A stretch of DNA of 64,000 nt from Epiperipatus broadwayi (Eukaryota > Onychophora > Udeonychophora > Euonychophora > Peripatidae). Under the pieces are notes generated by a model that was not told the origin of the DNA, did not search any database, and saw nothing but the letters and a program-made list of their open reading frames with translations. The stretch covers positions 5,548,030 through 5,612,029 of the forward strand of contig JAQFVV010000055.1 in the NCBI GenBank assembly GCA_028023455.1, given 5' to 3'. The translations under genes and the position numbers were made by a program. Every line of letters starts with the position of its first letter. Positions within the stretch are counted from its first letter, which is position 1. Below are positions 61,401 to 62,448 of the stretch, one piece after another.

Positions 61401-62448
61401 TGCTTTCAATATCACCAACAGTACCGCCTAACTAGAGGGGAAAAAAATTATGATGAATTTTGACAATTCATATTAATTCAATTTTCTAAAATACATAAAT
61501 CTTTAAAATAATTTATATAATAGACGAAAAATAAATACTGAATAATTTTCAAACAGTTGCTTTCTCGAAAGGTCATCTGGCAATGGAACAACAAATTTAA
61601 CAGATGACTTCAATCTAGAAACCCATTTATTAAGTTTAACATGAAAGACAGAGGATGAAATTAATTAAATTCTACTCTTAATGAGCAAGCTCAGTAACCT
61701 AGAAAGAGCATATATCATGATCTTACAGATCCCTAAACTGCAATATATAAAATGATTTCTCCTTAGACAAATTACTATAAATTGAACTACAAATGTCAAC
61801 TTTCTGCACTCACATTGTTGACATTATCTACCTTAGATAAGTACTAATCAATCTTCTTTTTTCATTTACTCTTTCCAAACAGCTTCATTTGTTATATTAT
61901 TCATCCAATTTATTTTTTCCATTCTTCTCTATGCCCATATCTCAAAGGCTTTCAATCTGTTCCTAATTTTATTACTCATTGTTCACATTTCACAACCAAT
62001 AAAATGTTAAATTCTGCTAATTTAATGGCAATTATCAAGCCATTTGAACTGTAGTTTTCCGTTACTATCTATAATTCTCATTTACAGAAGGCAAAGATCA
62101 TCAATACACTGTCTTCACATTGTAATACTCTAATTCAGCGTAAATGTACTTATTAAATATATACATAAGCATACAGTTATTAAATACAGCATTCAACATA
62201 TACTTATCTATTTATTTTTAATGATATATTTTAAAACAGATTTTTTTTATCATCCAAGAACTAAAAGATTAAGCCTAGTCGGGTCACTGTATTCAAAATT
62301 TTTAAAAAACGTTTTAATTAGAAATAAGAGACGGAATGAAAAAATACCTCAACGATACAAACTTCTGGTTCTTTTAATTCTTCATCTACGGGAATTTTTG
62401 CAATTCTTTCTACCCACTCCTGAATGGCATCCGTAATATGAGGAATAA
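10381..62448 (-). CDS. CTPS: CTP synthase gene, ten internal exons (both ends outside window)
   Basis: CTP synthase converts UTP, ATP and glutamine to CTP in the cytosol, the last step of de novo pyrimidine nucleotide synthesis. The exons, in transcript order, are 62448-62348, 61431-61315, 61241-61158, 51159-51079, 43669-43515, 42470-42338, 25946-25858, 25754-25660, 21976-21870 and 10477-10381. All have AG acceptors and GT donors, and phases agree at every junction. Readable signatures include [65 protein letters not shown] (nucleophile Cys) and [18 protein letters not shown]. The frame is open throughout, so the gene looks functional. The N-terminal P-loop exons and the C-terminal ERHRHR and YHPEF exons were looked for and not seen, so they probably lie outside the window. 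Introns range from 73 bp to 16.4 kb and carry nearly all the repeats described here. Confidence 0.96.
10490..11490. other. Intron, nothing recognised
   Basis: Mixed AT-rich sequence with no frame or repeat that I can assign. Confidence 0.35.
11500..12680 (-). pseudogene. Fossil LINE reverse transcriptase (third LINE family)
   Basis: The minus strand shows RT signatures across many stops. Near 12500-12580 the pieces [16 protein letters not shown] and [19 protein letters not shown] match the RT motif A neighbourhood (D..KAFD.VDR..LW..L...G). Around 12050-12190 there is a GLLLKKC and DEHRYLDV stretch like the region after FADD. Around 11590-11720 a C-terminal RRVLQYA and RGRKRDKQI block appears. 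It matches neither the RTE nor the esterase-LINE copies. It is clearly dead. Confidence 0.55.
13205..13445 (-). pseudogene. IS1595/Merlin-type (ISXO2-like) transposase C-terminal fragment
   Basis: The minus strand reads [47 protein letters not shown], one TAG stop, then [20 protein letters not shown]. This is the hallmark end of ISXO2-like DDE transposases (VNH..NFVDP.TGAHTQ.IE..W...K, then a Y..EFMW.R block). The Glu of IERLW is the third catalytic acidic residue. One in-frame stop (probably TGG to TAG) and the lack of the N-terminal part show it is dead. It may be from the family that mobilised the two GG-TIR elements in this window, but I see no TIRs around it. Confidence 0.75.
13745..14085. 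mobile_element. Palindromic hammerhead element H2, one ribozyme-like core in each arm
   Basis: Two arms of about 165 bp face each other around the centre at 13915-13926. The left arm starts AAGGCAAAATCTCCATACAG and the right arm ends CTGTATGGAGAGTTTTGCCTT. The left arm has the core on the minus strand (CTGACGA at 13889-13883, hairpin, GAAAC, GTT). The right arm has it on the plus strand (CTGACGA at 13938-13944, hairpin, GAAAT, AGTCTGGAG). The transcript of either strand would fold into one long hairpin containing one sense and one antisense core. No coding capacity. Confidence 0.85.
14390..15480 (-). pseudogene. LINE-A1, 3' part with CCHC zinc knuckle
   Basis: The minus strand at 14640-14830 reads [20 protein letters not shown], then [14 protein letters not shown] and [18 protein letters not shown]. 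This gives a C-x2-C-x8-H-x4-C knuckle typical of the C-terminus of several LINE clades. Upstream is [19 protein letters not shown] (14990-15060) and a conserved [11 protein letters not shown] block near 15440. The 3' end is the shared CAGGAATCTCTCA block near 14430. Stops interrupt the frame. It is the distal part of the LINE broken by the RTE copy at 15.5-16.6 kb. Confidence 0.75.
15491..16565 (-). mobile_element. RTE (BovB-like) LINE copy RTE-2, inserted in LINE-A1
   Basis: This is the best-preserved RTE frame, about 289 codons open on the minus strand. It reads [59 protein letters not shown] (motif B), [15 protein letters not shown] (motif C, FADD), [29 protein letters not shown] and [12 protein letters not shown]. 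At about 15713 a TAG stop replaces the Trp of the usual [12 protein letters not shown], and the C-terminus continues after it. The 3' end is a GATGATGAT tail at about 15491. It is 5' truncated just before YEKAFD, and lies between the RT and C-terminal parts of LINE-A1. Confidence 0.92.
16600..17211 (-). pseudogene. LINE-A1, reverse transcriptase
   Basis: The minus strand reads [19 protein letters not shown] (RT fingers), [39 protein letters not shown] (motif A), [12 protein letters not shown] (motif B) and, after a frameshift, [20 protein letters not shown] (motif C, FVDD). Order and spacing fit a non-LTR retrotransposon RT. It is distinct from RTE: motif B here is GCPMSPILF rather than GDSISPKLF. 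Several stops are present. Confidence 0.85.
17226..18022. mobile_element. Hammerhead element H3/H4, 0.8 kb, inserted into LINE-A1
   Basis: Two ribozyme-like cores face outward: minus strand with CTGACGA at 17426-17420, and plus strand with CTGACGA at 17875-17881 followed by hairpin, GAAAC, TAGTC and TGGGG. The words GGTCATGTGATGTTTATTGG and GAGTTTTGCCTGTTTT occur inverted and direct. Flanks are similar 12-13 bp runs, TTTTCTTTAAATA at about 17213-17225 and TTCTTTTAAATA at 18021-18032. They rejoin the LINE-A1 reading (LLFK to VNYRPIAV), so this is a dated insertion with a probable target duplication. Confidence 0.82.
18093..18515 (-). pseudogene. LINE-A1, endonuclease-RT linker
   Basis: About 140 open codons on the minus strand include [30 protein letters not shown] and [20 protein letters not shown], followed by WAAEMMMNL. 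It corresponds to the segment between endonuclease and RT in LINEs (FWK.I......; E...A...LK.GKA.G.D....E.+). The GKAKDLDRW stretch is a decayed GKAPGLDG motif. It is separated from the RT by the hammerhead element. Confidence 0.75.
18520..19795 (-). pseudogene. LINE-A1, esterase-like end and AP-type endonuclease
   Basis: From 5' to 3' on the minus strand: near 19680-19780 [20 protein letters not shown] and [17 protein letters not shown] resemble the end of the SGNH esterase domain found in ORF1 of some CR1-like LINEs. Near 19330-19450 come [32 protein letters not shown] (catalytic Glu) and NGGIRVM. Near 19022-19062 lies [12 protein letters not shown] (GD-N-H motif), then [20 protein letters not shown] near 18900 and NDHN near 18830 (SDH equivalent). 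All are scattered among stops and frameshifts. Confidence 0.75.
19800..20905 (-). mobile_element. LINE-A2, 5'-truncated copy of the same LINE
   Basis: This matches LINE-A1 14390-15480 over its length. An open run of 101 codons (20214-19909) holds [39 protein letters not shown] and an extended end ([11 protein letters not shown]) that A1 has lost. The C-x2-C-x8-H-x4-C knuckle is intact. The 3' end carries the shared CAGGAATCTCTCAGC block at about 19825. It abuts the esterase-like end of LINE-A1, in the same orientation. Confidence 0.85.
20910..21865. other. Intron, mostly unassigned; one repeat junction
   Basis: At 21393-21430 the words AACAGGCAAAACTCTA and TCATGTGATGTTTATTTG are joined directly. 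Elsewhere these mark the termini of the hammerhead element, so this may be a remnant left when the body was lost. There is a 14-bp tandem (CCCTATTTAATAGTGAAT) at 21580-21610. Nothing else is recognised. Confidence 0.4.
21870..21976 (-). CDS. CTPS: CTP synthase exon 9 (GVCLGLQ, nucleophile Cys)
   Basis: This 107-nt exon completes Gly and reads [20 protein letters not shown], then [15 protein letters not shown]. The Cys of GVCLG is the glutaminase nucleophile. The partner His and Glu (YHPEF region) would be in exons left of the window. The acceptor is TTTGCAG and the donor GTGAGTA. Met of the more usual GVCLGMQ is Leu here, a conservative change. Confidence 0.97.
21980..22995. other. Intron with a short tandem repeat
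   Basis: Two units of about 58 bp at 22400-22512 share ATATATAGCATCYAAGTCA, ATGACATATTATTTA and ATACATATAYACAAACYA. A block at 22287-22320 (AGTGCCCAAACTTTCTCAGT) loosely resembles hAT ends but I find no partner end. Otherwise nothing. Confidence 0.45.
23001..23524. repeat. Fold-back (palindromic) element with about 220-bp arms
   Basis: The left arm (23001-23225) and right arm (about 23310-23524) are inverted. Examples are ATTACAGCTCATCATAAATA against the reverse complement of TATTTATGATGAACTGTAAT, and GTTGAGTTTGCACAGAA against TTCTGTGCAAACTCAAC. The arms differ by scattered substitutions and a G-run at 23127. The loop repeats the GATCTCAAAATGAATGTG word. Such structures are usually non-autonomous DNA elements. 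No target duplication was identified. Confidence 0.82.
23680..23722 (+). ncRNA. Hammerhead-like motif, second type (GACTG stem II)
   Basis: The order is AGTT (5' stem I), CTGAAGA, hairpin AGACTGTTGGACTTGTC, GAAAC, TGTC and AGTT (3' stem I). The same layout recurs at 26.8, 60.05 and 60.7 kb. Minimal hammerheads of Penelope-like elements look like this. The flanking sequence AGTTCAAACTTTTCTC and the later TTGTATATGCATTGTGTAAA are shared with the 60.05 kb copy, so it is part of a longer repeat. Confidence 0.55.
23730..25310. other. Intron, nothing recognised
   Basis: Mixed AT-rich sequence. No exon, transposase or LINE signature was found on either strand. Confidence 0.35.
25330..25434 (+). mobile_element. 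tRNA-derived SINE or retroposed tRNA with A-tail and 14-bp target duplication
   Basis: 25335-25415 folds as a tRNA. The acceptor stem is GCATTGG with CTGATGC. The D stem is GTCG/CGAC. The anticodon stem is ACTGC/GCAGT around loop TTTACAA, anticodon TAC (Val). The T stem is CCGGG/CCCGG, but its loop has an extra 8 bases (a GGGTT duplication), which would spoil a working tRNA. An A-run follows at 25427-25436. The perfect 14-bp duplication AATTATATTGAGGA flanks it at 25316-25329 and 25435-25448, showing insertion by LINE-type retroposition. Confidence 0.85.
25660..25754 (-). CDS. CTPS: CTP synthase exon 8 (PGGFGVRG)
   Basis: This 95-nt exon finishes the split Ser and reads [31 protein letters not shown] and one base of a Gly codon. 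PGGFGVRG forms the oxyanion-hole loop of the glutaminase site, and the domain interface lies nearby. The acceptor is TTTTTGCAG and the donor GTAATT. Confidence 0.97.
25858..25946 (-). CDS. CTPS: CTP synthase exon 7 (YHEAWQ)
   Basis: This 89-nt exon reads [29 protein letters not shown] and two bases of a Ser codon. It is the glutaminase-domain segment just before the oxyanion-hole loop. The acceptor is GCCCTTAG and the donor CAG followed by GTAAATG. A 103-bp intron separates it from exon 8. Confidence 0.95.
26520..26725 (+). pseudogene. LINE C-terminal fragment (fourth LINE family)
   Basis: An open stretch reads [38 protein letters not shown] and [20 protein letters not shown]. The pattern CxCG...QTM.HI...CP is a well-known LINE C-terminal zinc-knuckle signature (W.L.DSP.C.CG..QTMDHI...CP). 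It is different from the CKLCKEG knuckle of LINE-A. It lies inside mariner relic M2. Confidence 0.7.
26736..26961. mobile_element. Fold-back with hammerhead-like motif in both arms
   Basis: Almost perfect arms of about 100 bp meet at 26845-26850. The left arm starts AACATATACCATTTACAAC and the right arm ends GTTGTAAATGGTATGATATG. The right arm reads AGCT, CTGATGA (26862-26868), TGACTGCAGAACAGTT, GAAAC, TGTT. The left arm holds the same core on the minus strand (CTGATGA at 26830-26824) with the 3' box AAAAC. The arms are far more alike than those of other fold-backs here, suggesting a recent origin or gene conversion. Confidence 0.8.
27140..28660. other. Intron, nothing recognised except a repeat scrap
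   Basis: At 28430-28500 CTACTCTACTCCCACCTATT, GTAAGCTCGAGTAA and AAAACCAGACATCATCCAG resemble a decayed arm of the hammerhead element (compare 29735 and 42815). The rest is AT-rich and unassigned. Confidence 0.4.
28668..29122. repeat. Fold-back element, about 200-bp arms
   Basis: The inverted arms pair ATTCTTAATCCGAAGATAATC with GATTATCTTCTGATTAAGAAT, TTTAATCATGTTACTAA with TTAGTAACATGATTAAA, and GAACGGTCATCTTATCTTTG with CAAAGATGACCGTTC. The core word ATGCAATTATATAGGC occurs in both arms. The loop is about 28870-28915. The arms differ by roughly one base in eight by eye. Confidence 0.82.
29140..29510. repeat. Dispersed repeat, related to 50440-50830
   Basis: This has the same order of words as 50440-50830: ATAATCATAAAATCGCAAAAA, GATTGCTTTCTTTTAG, AATACATTTGCTTTTTTATT, TTAGACTACAAGTGGTATGAGA and CAAACTGATTTGATCTTTGCA. 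The 129-codon minus-strand frame here is an accident of this repeat; its counterpart at 50.4 kb is not open. Confidence 0.65.
29515..31105. other. Intron, nothing recognised except repeat scraps
   Basis: Pieces at 29735-29860 (CTACTCTACTGCCACCTAGT, GCAAGCTTGGGTAA, AGACTGATTTCTGACT) and 30985-31035 (TCTCACCCTAGTTACACC, GTAAACTTGAATAA) resemble decayed hammerhead-element arms. The rest is unassigned. Confidence 0.4.
31110..31450 (+). mobile_element. Hammerhead element, degraded copy H5
   Basis: It follows the order of the 17.6-18.0 kb copy: GTTTTAAACCAATCCTGG, AAGGATAGAGGTGTC, ACTGAACTGGTTTCAGATC, GTGTTTTTCAATTTGG, then TCTTCACGGATAAAAACTATAAG and GAAACTAGTCTGGGGATATT. The catalytic box CTGACGA has changed to CACGGATA, so the ribozyme-like core is dead here although GAAAC TAGTC TGGGG survives. 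Confidence 0.65.
31455..32320. other. Intron, nothing recognised
   Basis: AT-rich sequence without exon or transposon signature. Confidence 0.35.
32325..32585 (+). mobile_element. Hammerhead element H6 with 60-bp inverted ends
   Basis: The terminal inverted repeats are CTAAACTCTCCATATAGTAG onward through CAATGGATGCAAGAA, and TTCTTGCATCCATTGATTAT through TATGGAGAGTTTAG. The loop carries a core with the standard central boxes: CCTCG, CTGATGA (32441-32447), hairpin AAGCCACAAGCTA, GAAAC, CAGTC, TGGGA. All invariant residues expected of CTGANGA and GAAA are present and the cleavage triplet is GTC. Confidence 0.82.
33035..33620 (-). mobile_element. LINE-A3, short 5'-truncated copy
   Basis: The minus strand matches LINE-A1 and A2 3' ends: ACTTTACCTTCCC-type sequence after CAGGAATCTCTCAAACATTA, the zinc-knuckle region at 33320-33430 (CTAAATCATCC, CTTGCAGACT) and the block ending near CTATACCATTCCTTATCAC at 33605. 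The reading frame is broken. A 5' truncation near 33615 fits target-primed reverse transcription that stopped early. Confidence 0.8.
33625..34480. other. Intron, nothing recognised
   Basis: No exon or transposon signature seen. A T-run at 34182 and AT-rich stretches only. Confidence 0.35.
34480..34645 (-). repeat. Inverted copy of the 37.8-38.8 kb tandem unit
   Basis: CTTACCTATAAGCCACAAAG, ATATTAAGTATATTGAAATT and the ACAGATATCAGTTATTA stretch match, in reverse complement, the tandem units at 37820-38790. They match in direct order the segment at 37600-37790. It ends where the TA-element target begins. Confidence 0.6.
34664..35509. mobile_element. TA-flanked DNA transposon, 846 bp, non-autonomous
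   Basis: The left end is CACCTGGGTCTTGTTTTATG and the right end, reverse-complemented, CACCTGGGTCTCGTTTTATG. The terminal repeat is about 24 bp with one mismatch. TA dinucleotides flank it at 34662-34663 and 35510-35511, as for Tc1/mariner/pogo-type elements. It is inserted in a repeat whose uninterrupted inverted copy lies at 39655-39812 and confirms the junction. No transposase frame is visible. Confidence 0.88.
35578..35787 (+). mobile_element. RTE-3, 210-bp 3' end with 11-bp target duplication
   Basis: The plus strand encodes the C-terminus ([28 protein letters not shown] and on) and ends in TTGATGATGATGATG. The 11-bp duplication ACTGCAAATAG flanks it at 35567-35577 and 35788-35798. The paralogous inverted repeat at 39.7 kb carries one uninterrupted copy of the site (CTATTTGCAGT at about 39733), which proves the insertion. 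This is severe 5' truncation, usual for LINEs. Confidence 0.92.
35936..37505 (-). mobile_element. RTE-4, LINE copy with 5' inversion and 10-bp target duplication
   Basis: From 37170 down to 35936 the minus strand carries the RT and C-terminus ([75 protein letters not shown]) and the GATGATGAT tail. From about 37170 to 37505 the plus strand carries the part that should come before it ([37 protein letters not shown], then [11 protein letters not shown]). So the 5' part is flipped. The duplication TTATGCATAT at 35926-35935 and 37506-37515 brackets the whole, so this is one insertion event. Frameshifts and stops are present. Confidence 0.92.
37520..38790. repeat. Tandem repeat of about 300-340 bp (3 units) with an inverted unit beside it
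   Basis: Direct units start near 37825, 38168 and 38461 with ATATGCAAYTGRTTYKATTTC. Each contains CTTGTTTACATTA or similar, TCTGAATTTCAATTTACTTAAC, ATCTTTGYGGCTTATTG, TATGCTGCTT-ATTCAA and GATAAGATCYRTTTTCTATAT. The segment at 37520-37800 is one unit reverse-complemented, so the array is head-to-head on its left side. No coding frame is evident. Confidence 0.75.
38800..39405. other. Intron, nothing recognised
   Basis: AT-rich sequence with no assignable feature. Confidence 0.35.
39408..39575. mobile_element. Hammerhead element H7, palindrome without the core
   Basis: The left arm is AAACAGGCAAAACTCTCCAT onward, the right arm ends TATAGAGTTATGCCTGTTTT. Arms of about 75 bp share GTGCCATTCAGTG, CAGCCAGAGTAATCAAT and their inverse. 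The loop is only GTGCTTAAAATCCCCATCTAGTGC-sized, and the CTGANGA and GAAAC boxes have been lost. This is a deletion product of the H2/H6 type. Confidence 0.8.
39655..39812 (-). repeat. Uninterrupted inverted copy of the repeat at 34.65-35.89 kb
   Basis: In reverse complement this reads AAATCAGTATTATATACTG, ATATTATAATTTTACAAAG, CATATGAATACTGCAAATAG, GAAGATACTCTCTTAAG, CACCAATGTTAAGTAACG and TTGTGTATATGTTATG. The other copy has the same words, but is split by the TA element at 34664 and by RTE-3 at 35578. It serves as an empty-site reference for both. Confidence 0.88.
39826..40052. repeat. Fold-back element F-a, about 105-bp arms
   Basis: Inverted words include ATTCAAATTTGCAAACGTTTG with CAAACGTTTTCAAATTTGAAT, GTAACGAAGTGATTTCTTTC with GAAGAAACCACCTCGTTAC, and CTTTCGGTGAAGTTCACC with GGTGAACTTCATCGAAAG. 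The centre is at about 39940. A second copy lies at 49330-49560. Outer TA dinucleotides are present, but shared sequence goes a little beyond them on one side, so the true end is uncertain. Confidence 0.82.
40222..40632 (-). mobile_element. mariner-like relic M3
   Basis: The ends are inverted: left AGTTCTCTCTCGAACCTGCC and TACAGCGCCATCTG, right CAGATGGGGCTGCAGGTAGA and GGAGAGAGAACC. On the minus strand at 40330-40450 it reads [15 protein letters not shown] and [11 protein letters not shown], the mariner helix-turn-helix and the start of the linker (KWFARF..G..S.EDNPRSGRP in the family). The catalytic D-D-D part is deleted. Confidence 0.8.
40640..41540. other. Intron with a 290-bp direct duplication
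   Basis: ATTAAAACCGGTCAACACTT, then AACAATCCCAATATCAATTA at about 41050, is repeated at 41335 (ATTAAAATCAGTCAACACTT, then GACAATCCCATCAATAATT). GTTGTCATGGCAACC near 41115 and GGTTGCCTTGACAGCAG near 41467 are inverted relative to each other. This may be the 5' side of the Penelope-like fragment that follows. Confidence 0.5.
41556..41909 (+). pseudogene. Penelope-like element GIY-YIG endonuclease fragment
   Basis: An open run of about 117 codons reads [18 protein letters not shown], then [38 protein letters not shown] and [15 protein letters not shown]. The YYGET..SL.TRL.QH start and S.VFAQH....GH block fit the GIY-YIG nuclease that ends Penelope-like polyproteins. Residue R of TRL and H of SQH are in place; the usual GxY-YIG start is worn. 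RT is not seen upstream. A worn hammerhead-like motif follows at 42150. The open frame is longer than neutral decay would suggest for so AT-rich a region, but no start or splice context marks it as a host gene. Confidence 0.65.
42145..42185 (+). ncRNA. Worn hammerhead-like motif downstream of the GIY-YIG fragment
   Basis: AATC, CTGAAGA (42150-42156), AGACTGCCAAACTAATC, GAGAG. The first box and the start of stem II match the copies at 23.7 and 60.7 kb, but GAAAC has become GAGAG, so it should be inactive. Its place 240 bp after the nuclease fits the 3' terminal repeat of a Penelope-like element. Confidence 0.4.
42338..42470 (-). CDS. CTPS: CTP synthase exon 6 (SIALVGKYT)
   Basis: This 133-nt exon completes the split Arg codon and reads [17 protein letters not shown], then [16 protein letters not shown] and LNLK. 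The IALVGKYT stretch marks the first strand of the class I glutamine amidotransferase domain, which releases ammonia from glutamine. The acceptor is TTTTGTAG and the donor GTAAGTA. The intron that follows is 16.4 kb, the largest visible. Confidence 0.96.
42480..43510. other. Intron between exons 5 and 6, one repeat scrap
   Basis: A decayed hammerhead-element copy at about 42815-42970 has CTACTGCAGAGCTACCTATT, AGCCAGAAACTAATTTGGGG and AGCTTCCAATAGATGGCTCT. The rest is unassigned. Confidence 0.45.
43515..43669 (-). CDS. CTPS: CTP synthase exon 5 ([14 protein letters not shown])
   Basis: This 155-nt exon encodes [20 protein letters not shown] and continues to IKWKEIAD plus two bases of an Arg codon. 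It closes the synthetase domain and starts the linker to the glutaminase domain. The [11 protein letters not shown] segment is nearly invariant in the family. The donor is GTTAG. The split AG/A codon is completed by the first base of exon 6. Confidence 0.96.
43915..43990 (+). repeat. tRNA-like SINE head, weak
   Basis: TTAGTGCAGAGGTAGGA resembles a polymerase III A box and GGTTAAATCC a B box, about 45 bases apart, with ATTCTGTAGAT between as a possible anticodon arm. The cloverleaf is incomplete. No A-tail or target duplication was identified. It may be a decayed tRNA-derived SINE. Confidence 0.35.
44648..45225 (-). pseudogene. Penelope-like GIY-YIG endonuclease domain
   Basis: About 151 codons are open: [79 protein letters not shown] and [24 protein letters not shown] and VFYGHT stand for the GIY and YIG strands, and ESH, SAL..H and GH are family features. 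YIG has become FYG and the catalytic Arg of the usual R-L..R stretch is altered (LGEKAKE). It is the C-terminal domain of the Penelope-like element, upstream of the hAT break in coordinates. Confidence 0.85.
45233..45813. mobile_element. Non-autonomous hAT element inside the Penelope-like element
   Basis: The ends are CAGTGGTCTTCAACCCTTGG and, reverse-complemented, CAGTGGACTTCAACTTTTCA. The perfect 8-bp duplication TTCTATAA flanks it at 45225-45232 and 45814-45821, the hAT hallmark. Subterminal CGGTCCGC words are repeated, as hAT transposases bind short subterminal repeats. It is 581 bp with no transposase. Removing it rejoins the Penelope-like frame between the RT and nuclease parts. Confidence 0.95.
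45691..45790. repeat. 30-bp subterminal repeats of the hAT element, 3.3 units
   Basis: Exact 30-bp spacing: units start at 45691, 45721, 45751 and a partial at 45781, each CGGTCCGCGAAACCTTATCC followed by TTATTTTTGC with one to three changes. Likely transposase-binding repeats. A C-run lies at 45487-45500 in the same element. Confidence 0.9.
45816..46801 (-). pseudogene. Penelope-like reverse transcriptase, frameshifted
   Basis: In order on the minus strand: [20 protein letters not shown] (PK-HK and PLRPIVS region), [15 protein letters not shown] (motif A, family form SFDVVSLFTNIP), [11 protein letters not shown] (motif B region, Q-GVAMGSPLSP in the family), [14 protein letters not shown] (motif C, YVDD) and [13 protein letters not shown] (family form: LDL.I after motif D). 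The catalytic Asp residues are present. At least three frame changes separate the blocks, so the protein cannot be made from this copy. Confidence 0.88.
47075..49325. other. Intron, nothing recognised except a repeat scrap
   Basis: GCATAAGAGGTGGTGGTCAT and GTGATGTTTATTGG at 47393-47430 match one terminus of the hammerhead element. The remainder is AT-rich and unassigned. Confidence 0.4.
49330..49560. repeat. Fold-back element F-b, second copy of F-a
   Basis: Same plan as 39826-40052: ATTCAAATTTGTGTATGTTC with ATGAACAAATATATGCAAAT, GAAGTGGTTTCTTTCTTCTT with AAGAAAAAAACCACTTTG, GGTGAAACTCACTGTAATCA with its inverse near 49455. The chance frame 49091-49492 runs through it and is not taken as a gene. 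Confidence 0.8.
49560..51075. other. Intron containing a dispersed repeat (50440-50830)
   Basis: 50440-50830 is a decayed direct copy of 29140-29510 (see there). No other feature was recognised. Confidence 0.45.
51079..51159 (-). CDS. CTPS: CTP synthase exon 4 (FCHVPPNQ)
   Basis: This 81-nt exon encodes 27 residues, [16 protein letters not shown] then [11 protein letters not shown]. It matches the family segment around VVCR and KISMFCHV. The acceptor is CTTTTAG and the donor CAG followed by GTAAAT. It is in phase 0 at both ends. It lies alone between introns of 10.0 and 7.4 kb. Confidence 0.95.
51165..52390. other. Intron, nothing recognised
   Basis: No exon or transposon signature. Two imperfect copies of TGATTTACATATATAT lie at 52170-52230. 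Confidence 0.35.
52401..53211. mobile_element. 811-bp DNA transposon with 40-bp TIRs
   Basis: The left end starts GGTTGTCGTCGATTAGCCCC and the right end, reverse-complemented, GGTTATCGTCGATTAACCCC, continuing through CGCACACTGCCTGATGTCGC with only two mismatches in 40. The flanks CTATGAAC (52393-52400) and CTATGAAT (53212-53219) form a 7-of-8 target duplication. GG ends and an 8-bp duplication resemble the 7835-9574 element and the Merlin family. The TIR sequences differ from that element, so they are different families. No transposase. Confidence 0.88.
53220..55880. other. Intron, unassigned, with a GC-richer patch
   Basis: 54240-54380 and 55130-55400 are GC-richer than their surroundings (GCACCGCTCCAGTTCTGCAG, CGCCCCCAAATCCTGGATTT). 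That is typical of an inserted element in this AT-rich genome. I find no TIR, LTR or conserved domain. The short frames here resemble no family that I recognise. Confidence 0.35.
55905..56110 (+). repeat. Possible tRNA-derived SINE
   Basis: GTAGTGTTGTGATTACTGG with CATGTTCAAACCGAG 25 bases later resembles a polymerase III A box and B box. A second similar pair, GTTAAGTGGTTGAGACG and GGGGTTTAAACTAGG, follows at 55998. No closed cloverleaf, tail or target duplication was established. Confidence 0.3.
56725..56885 (+). pseudogene. LINE reverse transcriptase fragment (motif C region)
   Basis: The plus strand reads [20 protein letters not shown] and [16 protein letters not shown]. This fits the YADDC.L.A.S..DLQ.....+...Y...GL.+N..KT region that follows the catalytic YADD in several LINEs, with ADD changed to SDD. 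Nothing before or after is readable, so it is a short relic of uncertain clade. Confidence 0.45.
57015..57135. mobile_element. Hammerhead element, single arm H8
   Basis: GAGGCTAACTCTCCATAGAG, GCCACTCAGTGCAAGCCAGA, then TAGTGCCTACTCATCCAATA and CCCCAGACTA match the left arm of H2 up to the point where the catalytic boxes would begin. It is then broken off. The second arm and the core are missing. Confidence 0.75.
57405..57500. mobile_element. Hammerhead element, single arm H9
   Basis: AGAGGCTAAACTCTCCGTAT, GCAAGCCAGAGTAATCAATG and AAGGTTTGTGCATAAAATCC, ending CTATCTAATGGCTAC. It starts with the same AGAGGCTAA word as H8 390 bp away, so the two may be one element with a deleted or replaced middle. 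Confidence 0.75.
58030..58815 (-). mobile_element. LINE-A4, 5'-truncated copy
   Basis: It matches the 3' part of LINE-A1 and A2. The minus strand at 58401-58162 reads [20 protein letters not shown] and [20 protein letters not shown], with the C-x2-C-x8-H-x4-C knuckle intact. The shared block CAGGAATCTCTTAGCC is at about 58058. The 5' truncation lies near 58815, at about the same point as A3 and A2 within a few hundred bases. The frame is broken. Confidence 0.85.
59230..59645 (+). mobile_element. Hammerhead element, degraded copy H10
   Basis: TAGGACAGAAGGTGCCTACAG and the body align loosely to the 17.6-18.0 kb copy. The core at 59490-59530 reads CCTCA, TCGATGA, AGGCAAAAACCA, GAAAT, TGATC, TGGAG. 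The first box has lost the leading CTG order and GAAAC is GAAAT, so it should be inactive, though stem I (CCTCA with TGGAG) is still recognisable. Confidence 0.55.
60000..60090 (+). ncRNA. Hammerhead-like motif, second type
   Basis: GGT, CTGAAAA (60043-60049), then ACTGTTGGACAGT with a good 5-bp hairpin, CGAAAC (60066-60071) and TGTCAGAT. G8 of the first box is A here, which should abolish activity. It shares flanks (TTTTGGAAATTTGGATATAA, GATATTTGCATCGTGTAAA) with 23680-23760. Confidence 0.5.
60681..60722 (-). ncRNA. Hammerhead-like motif, best copy of second type
   Basis: On the minus strand: AGCT, CTGAGGA (60716-60710), AGACTGGTAGACAGTC hairpin with 5 bp, GAAAC, TGTC and AGCT. Stem I pairs AGCT with AGCT, stem II GACTG with CAGTC, and stem III would be only AC with GT. 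Both conserved boxes and the GTC triplet are intact. Minimal hammerheads of Penelope-like elements have just such a short stem III and are thought to work as dimers. Confidence 0.65.
60730..61150. other. Intron, nothing recognised
   Basis: Very AT-rich, no exon or transposon signature. Confidence 0.35.
61158..61241 (-). CDS. CTPS: CTP synthase exon 3 (KTKPTQ)
   Basis: This 84-nt exon encodes 28 residues, [13 protein letters not shown] followed by [13 protein letters not shown]. The KTKPTQ segment is a UTP-binding loop in the family. The 73-bp intron separating it from exon 2 is the smallest in the gene, which contrasts with the 10-kb intron that follows. The donor is GTAAGTG. Confidence 0.96.
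61315..61431 (-). CDS. CTPS: CTP synthase exon 2 ([10 protein letters not shown])
   Basis: This 117-nt exon encodes exactly 39 residues, starting [13 protein letters not shown] and ending VSLVPQ. The [11 protein letters not shown] segment is one of the most conserved parts of the synthetase domain. Its Glu/Asp residues take part in Mg-ATP and UTP handling in the family. The acceptor is CTCTAG and the donor CAG followed by GTAAGA. It is in phase 0 at both ends. Confidence 0.96.
61855..62045 (-). pseudogene. LINE reverse transcriptase C-terminal fragment (other family)
   Basis: The minus strand reads [20 protein letters not shown], then [23 protein letters not shown] and MKKED, with two stops. 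This matches the very common LINE block GCE.WTL....RLEAFEMW.YRRML.I.W.D.VTNEEV. It is distinct from the RTE copies (GSETWTLN) and LINE-A. Confidence 0.7.
62348..62448 (-). CDS. CTPS: CTP synthase exon 1 of those visible (HITDAIQEW)
   Basis: This 101-nt exon starts with two bases of a split Val codon and then reads 33 codons, including [11 protein letters not shown] and ending KEPEVCIVE. It is part of the synthetase (amidoligase) domain, about residue 112 onward in animal CTP synthases. The acceptor is a T-rich tract ending CTTAG and the donor is GAG followed by GTATTT. The upstream exon with the P-loop is not in the remaining 1.5 kb to the window edge. Confidence 0.95.
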